Positions 29,538 to 37,188 of a stretch of 64,000 nt of DNA are shown piece after piece. The notes under the pieces are model-generated. The model searched no databases, had not been told where the DNA came from, and saw only the letters and a program-made list of their open reading frames with translations. Source of the stretch: Mariprofundaceae bacterium (lineage in GTDB: Bacteria > Pseudomonadota > Zetaproteobacteria > Mariprofundales > Mariprofundaceae). Within the stretch, counting starts at the first letter, position 1, and each line of letters starts with the position of its first letter. Position numbers and translations under genes: made by a program. The stretch lies in the NCBI GenBank assembly GCA_021772895.1, contig JAJFLC010000012.1, positions 248,001 through 312,000 of the forward strand, read 5' to 3'.

Positions 29538-30395
29538 ATGAAATCTTTTATTACTATAATAACAATGCTTTTTGCTCTTGTTTTGAGCAGCTGTGGAAGT
29601 GCTAATAGGGCTATCCAATCAACGTATTGGGATGCCAATACTGCCACAGCACAATCTGAGGGTGATTACAAAACCGCATTGTGGCGAGCACGAAATCACC
29701 TTGGAGACAAAGAAATATCTGATAGTCTTTATAACCTGGGTCGATTCCTCCGAGTCAAAGATAGAAAACCCGAAGCTATCAAATATTTAAAAGAGTCAAT
29801 TGAGGTTGAAAAGAAAATTTCTAGTGATTCGAGCCTTCGTTCCGGGAGAAGGTATGCAGAACTTTCCATGGCTTATTTGATGGGTGAAAACATAAATGAA
29901 GCTCGCCCATATGTTGAAAGGTTGAAAGGAATTCCTTTTTCTGGAGATGAACAGAAGGTAGTTAATAAAATTATTAGTGAATTCGATAAGATGATGAGTT
30001 CGGGAGAAGCGGTTCCTGATGAAACACCACAAGACCCAAAAGAAATTTTTGAATTGGCGACTCAATATGAAGATGGGCGTGGCGTTAAACAAGATATTCA
30101 AGAGGCCATAAGACTATATAAACTTTCTTCGTCTAAAGGATTTTCACACGCTGATTATTACCTTGGAGTAATGTATGACAAAGCTCGGGGTGTAGAAAGA
30201 AATGATGTTGAGGCTCGGGAGTGGTATCAAAAAGCCGCAGAAAAAGGACATGCAAAAGGTCAATTCAATTACGCTGTCTTTTTACTTCAAGGCCGTGGGG
30301 GCGAGGCGGATGAAGTGCTGGCGAAAAAATATATAACGTTATCAAGCAAGCAAGGTTACGAAGCTGCCACTCGAGTTTTAAGGAAGCATTTCTAA
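29538..30395 (+). CDS. Sel1-repeat lipoprotein
   Basis: 285 residues. Lipobox LSSC at about residue 19 indicates an outer- or inner-membrane lipoprotein. The first half resembles TPR helices (YNLGRFLRVKDRKPEAIKYL); the second half carries Sel1-like repeats (ATQYEDGRGVKQDIQEAIRLY, LGVMYDKARGVERNDVEAREWY, YAVFLLQGRGG). Such proteins are interaction scaffolds. ATG at 29538 is chosen for the GGGAG site and the lipobox; an upstream in-frame codon adds eleven residues without benefit. Confidence 0.85.
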   Translation: MKSFITIITMLFALVLSSCGSANRAIQSTYWDANTATAQSEGDYKTALWRARNHLGDKEISDSLYNLGRFLRVKDRKPEAIKYLKESIEVEKKISSDSSLRSGRRYAELSMAYLMGENINEARPYVERLKGIPFSGDEQKVVNKIISEFDKMMSSGEAVPDETPQDPKEIFELATQYEDGRGVKQDIQEAIRLYKLSSSKGFSHADYYLGVMYDKARGVERNDVEAREWYQKAAEKGHAKGQFNYAVFLLQGRGGEADEVLAKKYITLSSKQGYEAATRVLRKHF

Positions 30396-30477
30396 TATCA
30401 AAAATTATAAACTTGAATGCCAAAATCGGACATTCGCAAGCCCAAAATATTCCGGTTATTGATATCAACCTTCCAAT

Positions 30478-30514
30478 AAAACCGATTGACAATCGGTTTT
30501 ATCCTCTCAATTAT
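30478..30514 (+). promoter_or_regulatory. Operator over the -35 box of the blaI-like gene
   Basis: AAAACCGA-N7-TCGGTTTT at 30478-30500, extended to a perfect 12-base-arm inverted repeat at 30476-30502. The centre contains TTGACA (30486-30491), a perfect -35; 17 bases later AATTAT (30509-30514, or the overlapping ATTATA) can serve as -10. A repressor bound here would block RNA polymerase. The same half-sites with the same spacing recur at 31990-32012. Confidence 0.7.
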
Positions 30515-30559
30515 AGGCAGCCAGAAAAAAATGCGTAGCCTAAAAGGAGAACCTGTTTA

Positions 30560-30967
30560 GTGCTTCCAGTGAAACGACAAAACCTTGGCGAATTAGAAAT
30601 GGCTGTCCTGGAACATCTTTGGGTTACTAAATTTGGAGATGCCAAGGGAGTACATAACAGTGTCGGCACTCAGCGCGGTATTTCTTTAAATACGATTCAG
30701 TCTACTTTAGAACGATTATTTAAAAAACAACTTCTTCGTCGTGAAAAGGTTAGTCATTCATATCTTTATTCTCCATCCGTTCAAAGAGAGGAGCTTATAA
30801 CTCAATTGATTGATGATGTGGTTAAATCACTTTCAGGTGGAAAGTCGGATTATATGTTATCGGCATTTGTTGATTTTGCTGCGCGTGCTGATGAATCCAG
30901 CTTGGATCGATTAGAGCAGCTGATTGCTCAACGGCGTGCTGATAACTGTCCGGATGAAAAAGGATGA
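30560..30967 (+). CDS. BlaI/MecI/CopY-family transcriptional repressor
   Basis: 135 residues, GTG start nine bases after AAGGAGA. A winged helix-turn-helix of the BlaI type: LGELEMAVLEHLW, then the recognition region ISLNTIQSTLERLFKKQLLRREK and the wing SHSYLYSPS, followed by a helical dimerisation tail. In BlaI/MecI a protease cut between the two domains relieves repression; in CopY copper does. It overlaps the M56 protease gene by four bases and precedes metal-efflux genes, so it probably represses this cluster, including itself. Confidence 0.9.
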   Translation: MLPVKRQNLGELEMAVLEHLWVTKFGDAKGVHNSVGTQRGISLNTIQSTLERLFKKQLLRREKVSHSYLYSPSVQREELITQLIDDVVKSLSGGKSDYMLSAFVDFAARADESSLDRLEQLIAQRRADNCPDEKG

Positions 30968-31950
30968 GTAGCTATTTTGGGTTGTTCCAGTTTGGTCTGC
31001 TCGCCAGCTTTGGCTTCGCAGCTCTTACGGCCCTTGTAAGTCTCGCTGTTTATCCACTTGTCCGACAGCGATTAATTGTATTAGCACCAGCACAGCGCTC
31101 CAATATCCTGCTGGTCTGGTTGCTTGCTCCTGCATTTATCGGATTGCTGTTTACCCTACTTTGCTTCATGCCTTCATTCTTTAGTTTATTGGGGGTGGTT
31201 CAAGATCATTGCAATGTACACGATGACCATTTGCATTTCTGCCTGATTCACCCGCCACTGCCCGTAGATAATATGATTTCATGGGCTCTAATCATTATAT
31301 TGGGAGGGGTAGTGGTCATTTTTGCTGGAATTTACACCCTTGATCTTGTACGTGCGTATCATTTTCATAAGAGTTTGATGATGACAAGTAGATATCATGA
31401 CGAGCATGATATTCACGTAGTCGAATGCAGTAGATTACTTGCTATTTCAGTCGGTGTTTATCGTATGCGTGTGTTTATATCTAAGCGACTGATGCAAATC
31501 CTCACATCAAAGCAGCTGGATGTTGTGCTTGCACATGAACAAGCACATTCACGTCGAAAAGATGTATTGCGACACTTGGTGGGACGCACGCTTTCATTTG
31601 CTCACATACCATGCTTACGCAGACACTTGCTGGCAGATATGGATCTTGCATGTGAACAGGCATGTGATGAGGTTGCTGCAAATAGAATAGATGATCGGTT
31701 ATATGTAGCCGATACCATTGTCTTTATTGAGCGTTTGTTTAGTAAACAGCAATTGCCATTCACAGCTTTGTCCATCACCGGTAGTAATATCAACCAGCGC
31801 GTGGAATCACTATTGCTCGAACCTGCTGCTTATGTTCCTGCATATAGGGCTTACGTTCTTATTGGCGCTATTCTGCTGATTGCTTCGTTTGCTTCTGTTG
31901 ATGGACTTCATCATCAAACTGAATCCATATTTGGACTCCTGACAAGGTAA
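30964..31950 (+). CDS. M56 (BlaR1-like) membrane metalloprotease, putative metal sensor
   Basis: 328 residues with about five transmembrane helices. The zinc-protease motif is HEQAH (191-195) in LAHEQAHSRRKDVLRHL, with the further acidic ligand likely in ACEQACDEVAA. Between the second and third helices a short loop is packed with possible metal ligands: H82, C83, H86, H89, H91, C93 and H96. The large C-terminal penicillin-sensor domain of BlaR1 is absent; only a single final helix and short tail follow. It probably cleaves the upstream-encoded repressor when the loop binds metal; this is inference from the family and context. Confidence 0.88.
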   Translation: MSSYFGLFQFGLLASFGFAALTALVSLAVYPLVRQRLIVLAPAQRSNILLVWLLAPAFIGLLFTLLCFMPSFFSLLGVVQDHCNVHDDHLHFCLIHPPLPVDNMISWALIIILGGVVVIFAGIYTLDLVRAYHFHKSLMMTSRYHDEHDIHVVECSRLLAISVGVYRMRVFISKRLMQILTSKQLDVVLAHEQAHSRRKDVLRHLVGRTLSFAHIPCLRRHLLADMDLACEQACDEVAANRIDDRLYVADTIVFIERLFSKQQLPFTALSITGSNINQRVESLLLEPAAYVPAYRAYVLIGAILLIASFASVDGLHHQTESIFGLLTR

Positions 31951-31957
31951 GATAGAC

Positions 31958-33298
31958 ATGTTTAATTCACACACCATTTACATAGAAAAAAAACCGACCT
32001 ACCATCGGTTTTTTGGTTCCATACTACTAGTAGGATTGTCTATGTTAGTGCTTCCTTCTGTTTCTTCAGCGGAGAAAGACCAAGGGTTGCTCACTCTTGA
32101 GAAGAGCATTCGGCGAATTGTAAAAATTGCACCGGAAATGAAAGCCGCTGATGCAGAAATTGGTAAACAACAGGGGAAGTGGGAACAGGTAGATGCCTGG
32201 CCAAACCCGAGTATAAGTATTCAGGTAGCTGATAATTTGAGTCGAGAAGTTGGTGGCAGGGGATATGATGTTACTGAGTTGGCAATTTCTCAACCCCTGC
32301 CGCTGGGTCGCTTAGTATATCAACGCCAACAGGCGGAGGCTGGAATCGCCAGTGCTGAGGCTCAGCGCAAACATCAACAATTAATATTGGAATATAAGGT
32401 TGCGCAGCTTTTTCATACTCTTCAGCTCAAAGAAGCCATGCTCCGACTGGCTAAAAAACGCTTTCAACAGGTAAGTCATTATCAAAATGGCAGCCGAAAA
32501 AATCACAGCGGTGATCCACTGATTCGTTATCTAACACCTTTGGAGACCATGCGACTGGATATTATATCGCAAGCAGCAAAACAATCCGTGGAAGTGGCTG
32601 AGGGGAAGTTCAGTGATACGGCAGCCAGTCTCAAGGCTTTGCTAGGGGCTCCAGTAGATGATAAGCTAAGTTTGGTGCCTCTAATACCGGTGCCAACACC
32701 GGAGGGGTTCGACATTCTGGAAAAGAGTTTGAAAAGTCATCCGGCATTGGAAGCTGATAAACTGACTGCCGCATCATCGGAGTCAGGAGTTAATGTGGCC
32801 AAGTGGCAGCGTTTTTCTGATCCGACTTTAACTTTCTTCAGAAGGAATGAATTTCTCGCCAATCGCCGACAGCAAGATACTGGTATTATATTGAGTGTAC
32901 AGGTTCCACTTTGGAATCAGAATAATGGCGGTGTTACACAGGCACGCCACGCAGTTCATCAGGCGCAAGCCGCATTGGATATCAACCGGCGTGAACTGCA
33001 AAGTAATCTGCACACGAGTTATTCTCACCTCGGTCATCTGATTGAACAAGCCGAGCATTATCGCACCAAGCTGCTTCAGCCTGCCCAGCAGGTTTTTAAA
33101 CTTACTCGCAAGGGGTTCGATGCCGGTGAGCTGGATATTCTCACTCTCATTGATGCCAATAACACTTATTATGACGCACAAGCACGTTACCTGACGTTAT
33201 TGCAGGAAGGCTGGTTGGAGTTGGCTGTGGTTCGTAGATCGGCGGGATTATCACTGTTCACCAGTAACTCTGTAACTGATTTCAGCGTGGTGAAATAA
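31958..33298 (+). CDS. TolC/CzcC-family outer-membrane efflux channel
   Basis: 446 residues. A signal peptide ends near VSSAEK (about residue 38, with an unusually long n-region) and two outer-membrane efflux protein repeats of long helices follow (LEKSIRRIVKIAPEMKAADAEI; later LNRREL-type and FDAGELDILTLIDANNTYYDA, a CzcC hallmark). It should provide the exit duct for the RND pump encoded two bases downstream. AAGG precedes the ATG. The second regulatory dyad lies inside codons 11-19. Confidence 0.88.
   Translation: MFNSHTIYIEKKPTYHRFFGSILLVGLSMLVLPSVSSAEKDQGLLTLEKSIRRIVKIAPEMKAADAEIGKQQGKWEQVDAWPNPSISIQVADNLSREVGGRGYDVTELAISQPLPLGRLVYQRQQAEAGIASAEAQRKHQQLILEYKVAQLFHTLQLKEAMLRLAKKRFQQVSHYQNGSRKNHSGDPLIRYLTPLETMRLDIISQAAKQSVEVAEGKFSDTAASLKALLGAPVDDKLSLVPLIPVPTPEGFDILEKSLKSHPALEADKLTAASSESGVNVAKWQRFSDPTLTFFRRNEFLANRRQQDTGIILSVQVPLWNQNNGGVTQARHAVHQAQAALDINRRELQSNLHTSYSHLGHLIEQAEHYRTKLLQPAQQVFKLTRKGFDAGELDILTLIDANNTYYDAQARYLTLLQEGWLELAVVRRSAGLSLFTSNSVTDFSVVK
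31990..32012. promoter_or_regulatory. Second copy of the AAAACCGA-N7-TCGGTTTT dyad
   Basis: Same half-sites and same 7-base spacer as the operator at 30478-30500, here flanked by extra A and T so that a 10-pair hairpin with a U-tract could also form (31988-32014). It lies within the beginning of the channel gene. A nearby perfect palindrome CTACTAGTAG (32024-32033) follows. Either an intragenic operator or a terminator/attenuator separating regulator and pump expression. Confidence 0.6.
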
Positions 33299-33300
33299 TT

Positions 33301-36300
33301 ATGATTGATCGATTAATTCGTTTTTCATTAATCCAGCGTTTAATGCTCCTGCTGCTTGCCACCACACTGGCTGCTGGCGGCCTGTGGGCGTTTAAGACAC
33401 TGCCTATTGATGCCTTTCCCGATATCTCCGCACCTCAGGTGCAGATCATCGTCAAGGCTCCCGGACTGTCACCCACCGAGGTGGAAAGCCGCATCACGGT
33501 TCCCCTTGAAATGGAAATGCAAGGCCTGCCTCGGCAAACTGTACTGCGATCCGTGACCAAGTACGCATTGAGCATCATCAAAATCGACTTTGAGGATGGT
33601 ACCGATATCTATTGGGCGCGCAATCAGGTGAGTGAGCGGCTCAATCAGGCGTGGAATAGCTTACCCAAAGGTGTGGCTGGCGGGTTGGCACCTATCACAA
33701 CACCACTGGGCGAGATGTACATGTATCGCGTCGAGGGCGAGGGCTATAGCAACAGCGAACTCCGCGCCATTCAGGACTGGGTGATTCGCCCACGTCTGCG
33801 CACAGTTGCAGGCGTGGCTGACGTGAACTCTCTGGGTGGTGAAGTCCGTGCATTTGAGATTGTACCGGATCCGAAAGCATTGGTGCGATTTGGCCTGGGG
33901 CTGAAAGATTTGCAAATGGCGTTGGAAAAGAACAACCGTAACGCAGGCGGAGATCGAATCGAACGCGGCGACAAAATGCTGCTTGTACGTACCCTTGGTC
34001 TGTTACGCAACGAAGACGATATTCGTGGCGTTACTGTGACCACACGTAATGGTGTGCCGATTCAGCTCGGAGAACTGGCTACAGTGCAAATAGGGTCGCT
34101 GACCCGTTACGGTGCAGTCACCGCCGACGGTGAGGGCGAAGTGGTTACTGGCTTGGCATTGTTGAGGAAAGGCGCCAACAGCCGTACCACGGTTGAGGGG
34201 GTCAAGCGCGAACTGGAAGCCCTCAAGCCAACGCTACCCAAAGGTATCAAAACCCTTCCCTTCTATGATCGTAGCGAACTGGTGACGGCTGCTGTATGGA
34301 CGGTAGAAAAGGCATTGGGCGAAGCTGTGATTCTGGTCTTGCTGGTGCTTATCATCATGCTGGGAAATATGCGTGCAGCATTAACGGTGGCGTTGATTTT
34401 ACCGCTGTCGGTCCTGTTTACTTTTATCATGATGCGTTTAACCGGTGTATCGGCCAACCTCATGTCGCTGGGAGGTCTGGCGATTGCTATCGGGATACTG
34501 GTAGATGCATCGGTCGTCGTAGTGGAAAACATCCATACCCAATTGAGTCATGCCCCCAAAGGAGTCAATCGACTACATCTGATTTACCGGGCGGTTCTGG
34601 AAGTGGCAACGCCGGTAATTAGTGGGGTTCTGATTATCATTGTGGTATTCCTGCCGCTATTTAGCCTTACCGGTCTGGAAGGGAAAATGTTCACACCATT
34701 GGCGGTGACTATTTCTTTTGCGCTCGTCAGCTCTCTTATATTATCACTCTCGGTGATTCCCGTGATGGCCAGTTTACTCATGCGTGGTGGGCATGAGAAT
34801 GATGGCTGGTTGCTGAGTCTGCTGAAAAAATGTTATCGCCCTGTTGTTAGTTGGGCATTGCGCTTTCGTTTTATTGCCGTAAACACTGCACTGCTGGCAC
34901 TTGTTGGGGCTCTCGCTCTCTTCCCCTATATAGGCAAGGAGTTTATGCCTGTGATGGATGAAGGCTCCACCGTGGTGATTGTTGAAAAGGCTTCCGGTGT
35001 ATCGCTTACTCACTCAGTCAAAATGGATGCCCCCATTCAAAAGGCCTTTATGGAAATTCCTGAGGTTGTCGGTGTAGTTTCGCGAACCGGAGCCGACGAA
35101 CTGCGCATGGATCCCATGGGTTTGTATCAGACGGATAACTTTATCATCACGAAACCACGCGATCAGTGGACTGTTGATCAGGCTACACTGTTGGAAAAAC
35201 TTCGCGAGAAACTTGACCGGTTCGAGGGGCTTGATATTGCCTTTACGCAACCCATCGACATGCGAGTCTCGGAAATGCTCACTGGCGTGCGCGCGGCCAT
35301 GGCCATTAAGCTATATGGCGATGACTTACGTACACTGGAAACCGTGTCTACACAAATTGAAAAGCTGGTCACTGATACGGCTGGAGCGGTTGATGTGTTC
35401 CGTGGTCGTCTATCGGGGCAAACCTATCTGCAAATTGATCTGCTTCCGGCTGCCATCGCACGTTACGGCATCAATGTAGAAGACATCAACCTATTGGTGG
35501 AAACTGCAGTTGCAGGACAGGTGGCCACCGAAATCATAGAGGGTAACCGCCGTACGGGGGTCTTGCTGCGTTACCCACAAAACGCACGTACCTCGGTGCA
35601 AGATATCAAAGACTTACTCGTCGAGACCCCGCGTCGTGGCGTTAAAGTGCCATTACATTTACTGGCACATGTTCATGAGGTTGATGGGCCGGTGGAAATT
35701 GCCCGCGAGTCAGCTAAGCGTCAGGTAGTGGTACAGGCCAACGTCGATGGACGTGATGTGGTGGGTTTTGTAGAAGAAGTTCGCCGCAATATTGAAACCA
35801 ACGTGATTTTGCCGTCGGGGTATTATCTCACCTTCGGTGGGCAGTTTGAGAATCAGCAACGTGCTGCAAAGCGTCTAAGTGTGGTGGTGCCTATTGCCAT
35901 CGCACTGATATTTCTGATGCTGTTTGTCACGTTCCGCTCACTGCGTCAGGCAGGGTTGATTATTTTGAATATTCCATTTGCCATGATAGGCGGTGTGGTG
36001 AGTCTGTACTTGTCCGGGCTATATCTATCGGTTCCGGCCTCGGTGGGGTTCATTACATTGTTTGGTGTGGCAGTGCTCAATGGCGTGGTGATGGTGAGTT
36101 ACTTCAACCAGTTACGCGAAGCAGGGCGAAGCGTCTTGCAGGCGGTTCACGAAGGGGCTGAACGGCGACTGCGTCCGGTGTTGATGACTGCATTGATTGC
36201 CAGCCTTGGCCTCATACCACTGTTGTTTGCAACAGGCCCAGGCTCTGAGTTGCAACGACCACTGGCCATCGTAGTCATAGGCGGCCTGTTCACGTCCACT

Positions 36301-36393
36301 TTGTTGACCTTAATATTGTTACCCACCTTGTACGCCTGGCTGGAGGGACGTTCAGAGCGTCAGGCTCAACTCATTACGGAGGAACACGCATGA
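33301..36393 (+). CDS. HME-family RND heavy-metal efflux pump (CzcA/CusA type)
   Basis: 1030 residues with the duplicated 6-helix plus periplasmic-loop layout of RND pumps (first helix 11-30, loop to about 335, then helices; repeated in the second half, ending near 1020). In TM4 the signature reads AIGILVDASVVVVEN with D402 and E409. The first acidic residue of the Zn/Co/Cd-type DFGxxVDG motif is replaced by A396, giving a pattern nearer to CusA-type pumps, so a monovalent or unusual metal is possible. No gene for a periplasmic adaptor (CzcB/CusB) lies before or after it. Base composition looks more GC-rich than the flanking genes. Confidence 0.93.
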   Translation: MIDRLIRFSLIQRLMLLLLATTLAAGGLWAFKTLPIDAFPDISAPQVQIIVKAPGLSPTEVESRITVPLEMEMQGLPRQTVLRSVTKYALSIIKIDFEDGTDIYWARNQVSERLNQAWNSLPKGVAGGLAPITTPLGEMYMYRVEGEGYSNSELRAIQDWVIRPRLRTVAGVADVNSLGGEVRAFEIVPDPKALVRFGLGLKDLQMALEKNNRNAGGDRIERGDKMLLVRTLGLLRNEDDIRGVTVTTRNGVPIQLGELATVQIGSLTRYGAVTADGEGEVVTGLALLRKGANSRTTVEGVKRELEALKPTLPKGIKTLPFYDRSELVTAAVWTVEKALGEAVILVLLVLIIMLGNMRAALTVALILPLSVLFTFIMMRLTGVSANLMSLGGLAIAIGILVDASVVVVENIHTQLSHAPKGVNRLHLIYRAVLEVATPVISGVLIIIVVFLPLFSLTGLEGKMFTPLAVTISFALVSSLILSLSVIPVMASLLMRGGHENDGWLLSLLKKCYRPVVSWALRFRFIAVNTALLALVGALALFPYIGKEFMPVMDEGSTVVIVEKASGVSLTHSVKMDAPIQKAFMEIPEVVGVVSRTGADELRMDPMGLYQTDNFIITKPRDQWTVDQATLLEKLREKLDRFEGLDIAFTQPIDMRVSEMLTGVRAAMAIKLYGDDLRTLETVSTQIEKLVTDTAGAVDVFRGRLSGQTYLQIDLLPAAIARYGINVEDINLLVETAVAGQVATEIIEGNRRTGVLLRYPQNARTSVQDIKDLLVETPRRGVKVPLHLLAHVHEVDGPVEIARESAKRQVVVQANVDGRDVVGFVEEVRRNIETNVILPSGYYLTFGGQFENQQRAAKRLSVVVPIAIALIFLMLFVTFRSLRQAGLIILNIPFAMIGGVVSLYLSGLYLSVPASVGFITLFGVAVLNGVVMVSYFNQLREAGRSVLQAVHEGAERRLRPVLMTALIASLGLIPLLFATGPGSELQRPLAIVVIGGLFTSTLLTLILLPTLYAWLEGRSERQAQLITEEHA

Positions 36394-36698
36394 AACATCT
36401 AACACTTATTATTCGTACCAGTGTCCAACAGGATTTGGCTGATCAGCTACGTAGTCTGGAGCAGGTGTCAGGCTTTACTTTTAGTCATGCAGAAGGGCAC
36501 GGCGTACAGGTAGAAAGCGACCCCTTTCTTTCGGCGCGGGACAAGGTGGTCGGTTACACGCCGCGAATTCGGGTGGATATTTTGCTTCAGGATAGTGATG
36601 TGAATTCGGTACTCGACGCACTACGCAATACAGCATATGGCGTTAAAGGTCATGGTGTCTACTGGGTCACTGCCGTAGAAGAAAGTGGCCGCTTGTAA
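36390..36698 (+). CDS. DUF3240 family protein (PII-like fold)
   Basis: 102 residues, overlapping the pump stop by four bases. MKHLTLIIRTSVQQDLADQL and the closing YWVTAVEES strand fit DUF3240, a small ferredoxin-like/PII-like cytoplasmic protein commonly encoded next to HME-RND pumps. HAEGHGV adds histidines that could bind metal. It may sense or buffer the exported metal, or regulate the pump; the function is not established. Confidence 0.75.
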   Translation: MKHLTLIIRTSVQQDLADQLRSLEQVSGFTFSHAEGHGVQVESDPFLSARDKVVGYTPRIRVDILLQDSDVNSVLDALRNTAYGVKGHGVYWVTAVEESGRL

Positions 36699-37184
36699 GT
36701 GTTGAAAACACGAAATTATAACATGATGTTCAAAGCGATTACCGTAATCAGCATCATGGTTGGCATGGCGCCTCTCACCGGATGTTCGGCGCATACGAGC
36801 TTTGTTAAAGAAGAGAGCGTTACAGTAGAGCGTGTTAACTCGGGTAGTGCAAAGATCACTCGAGCTATCCTACAAACCAGAAAAACAACATTAGTGTTAT
36901 GGGGAAAATTGAGGCGTCATTTTCCTAGTCGGCGTTCTATACCCGGTCATTTACATATTGAATTGATTGGCCATGATGGTGTTGTATTTAAAGAGATCGA
37001 AGTTAGCTATAACAGAAACAGTATTAAATCTCGTTTTGCCAGATTCCACCTGGTGATTCCTAGTACGCTGGCGGACATGAGCCGCATACGTGTCGTTCAC
37101 CATGATGCCAGATCACACATGGCTGATTCGACTAAGTCTAAATATCGAGACGTAAACCAGACTAAACAGATGATGGAGACATAA
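36699..37184 (+). CDS. Putative lipoprotein of the metal-efflux cluster
   Basis: Up to 161 residues; GTG at 36699 directly after the previous stop, or ATG at 36723/36726. A signal segment with lipobox LTGC (Cys about 29) precedes a basic, beta-rich domain (HLHIELIGHDGVVFKEIEVSYN) and a His-containing end (RVVHHDARSHMADS). No family recognised. Periplasmic location fits a role alongside the pump, possibly as an accessory in the place of the missing adaptor, but that is speculation. Confidence 0.65.
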   Translation: MLKTRNYNMMFKAITVISIMVGMAPLTGCSAHTSFVKEESVTVERVNSGSAKITRAILQTRKTTLVLWGKLRRHFPSRRSIPGHLHIELIGHDGVVFKEIEVSYNRNSIKSRFARFHLVIPSTLADMSRIRVVHHDARSHMADSTKSKYRDVNQTKQMMET

Positions 37185-37188
37185 AAAA

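Noticed and set aside
30265-30492. Minus-strand frame over the end of the Sel1 gene and the operator
   Set aside because: It crosses the inverted repeat and promoter of the repressor gene and has no support.
30476-30502. Inverted repeat read as a terminator of the Sel1 gene
   Set aside because: Possible, but the T-run is short and interrupted, the centre holds a perfect -35 box and the same half-sites recur elsewhere, so an operator is the better reading.
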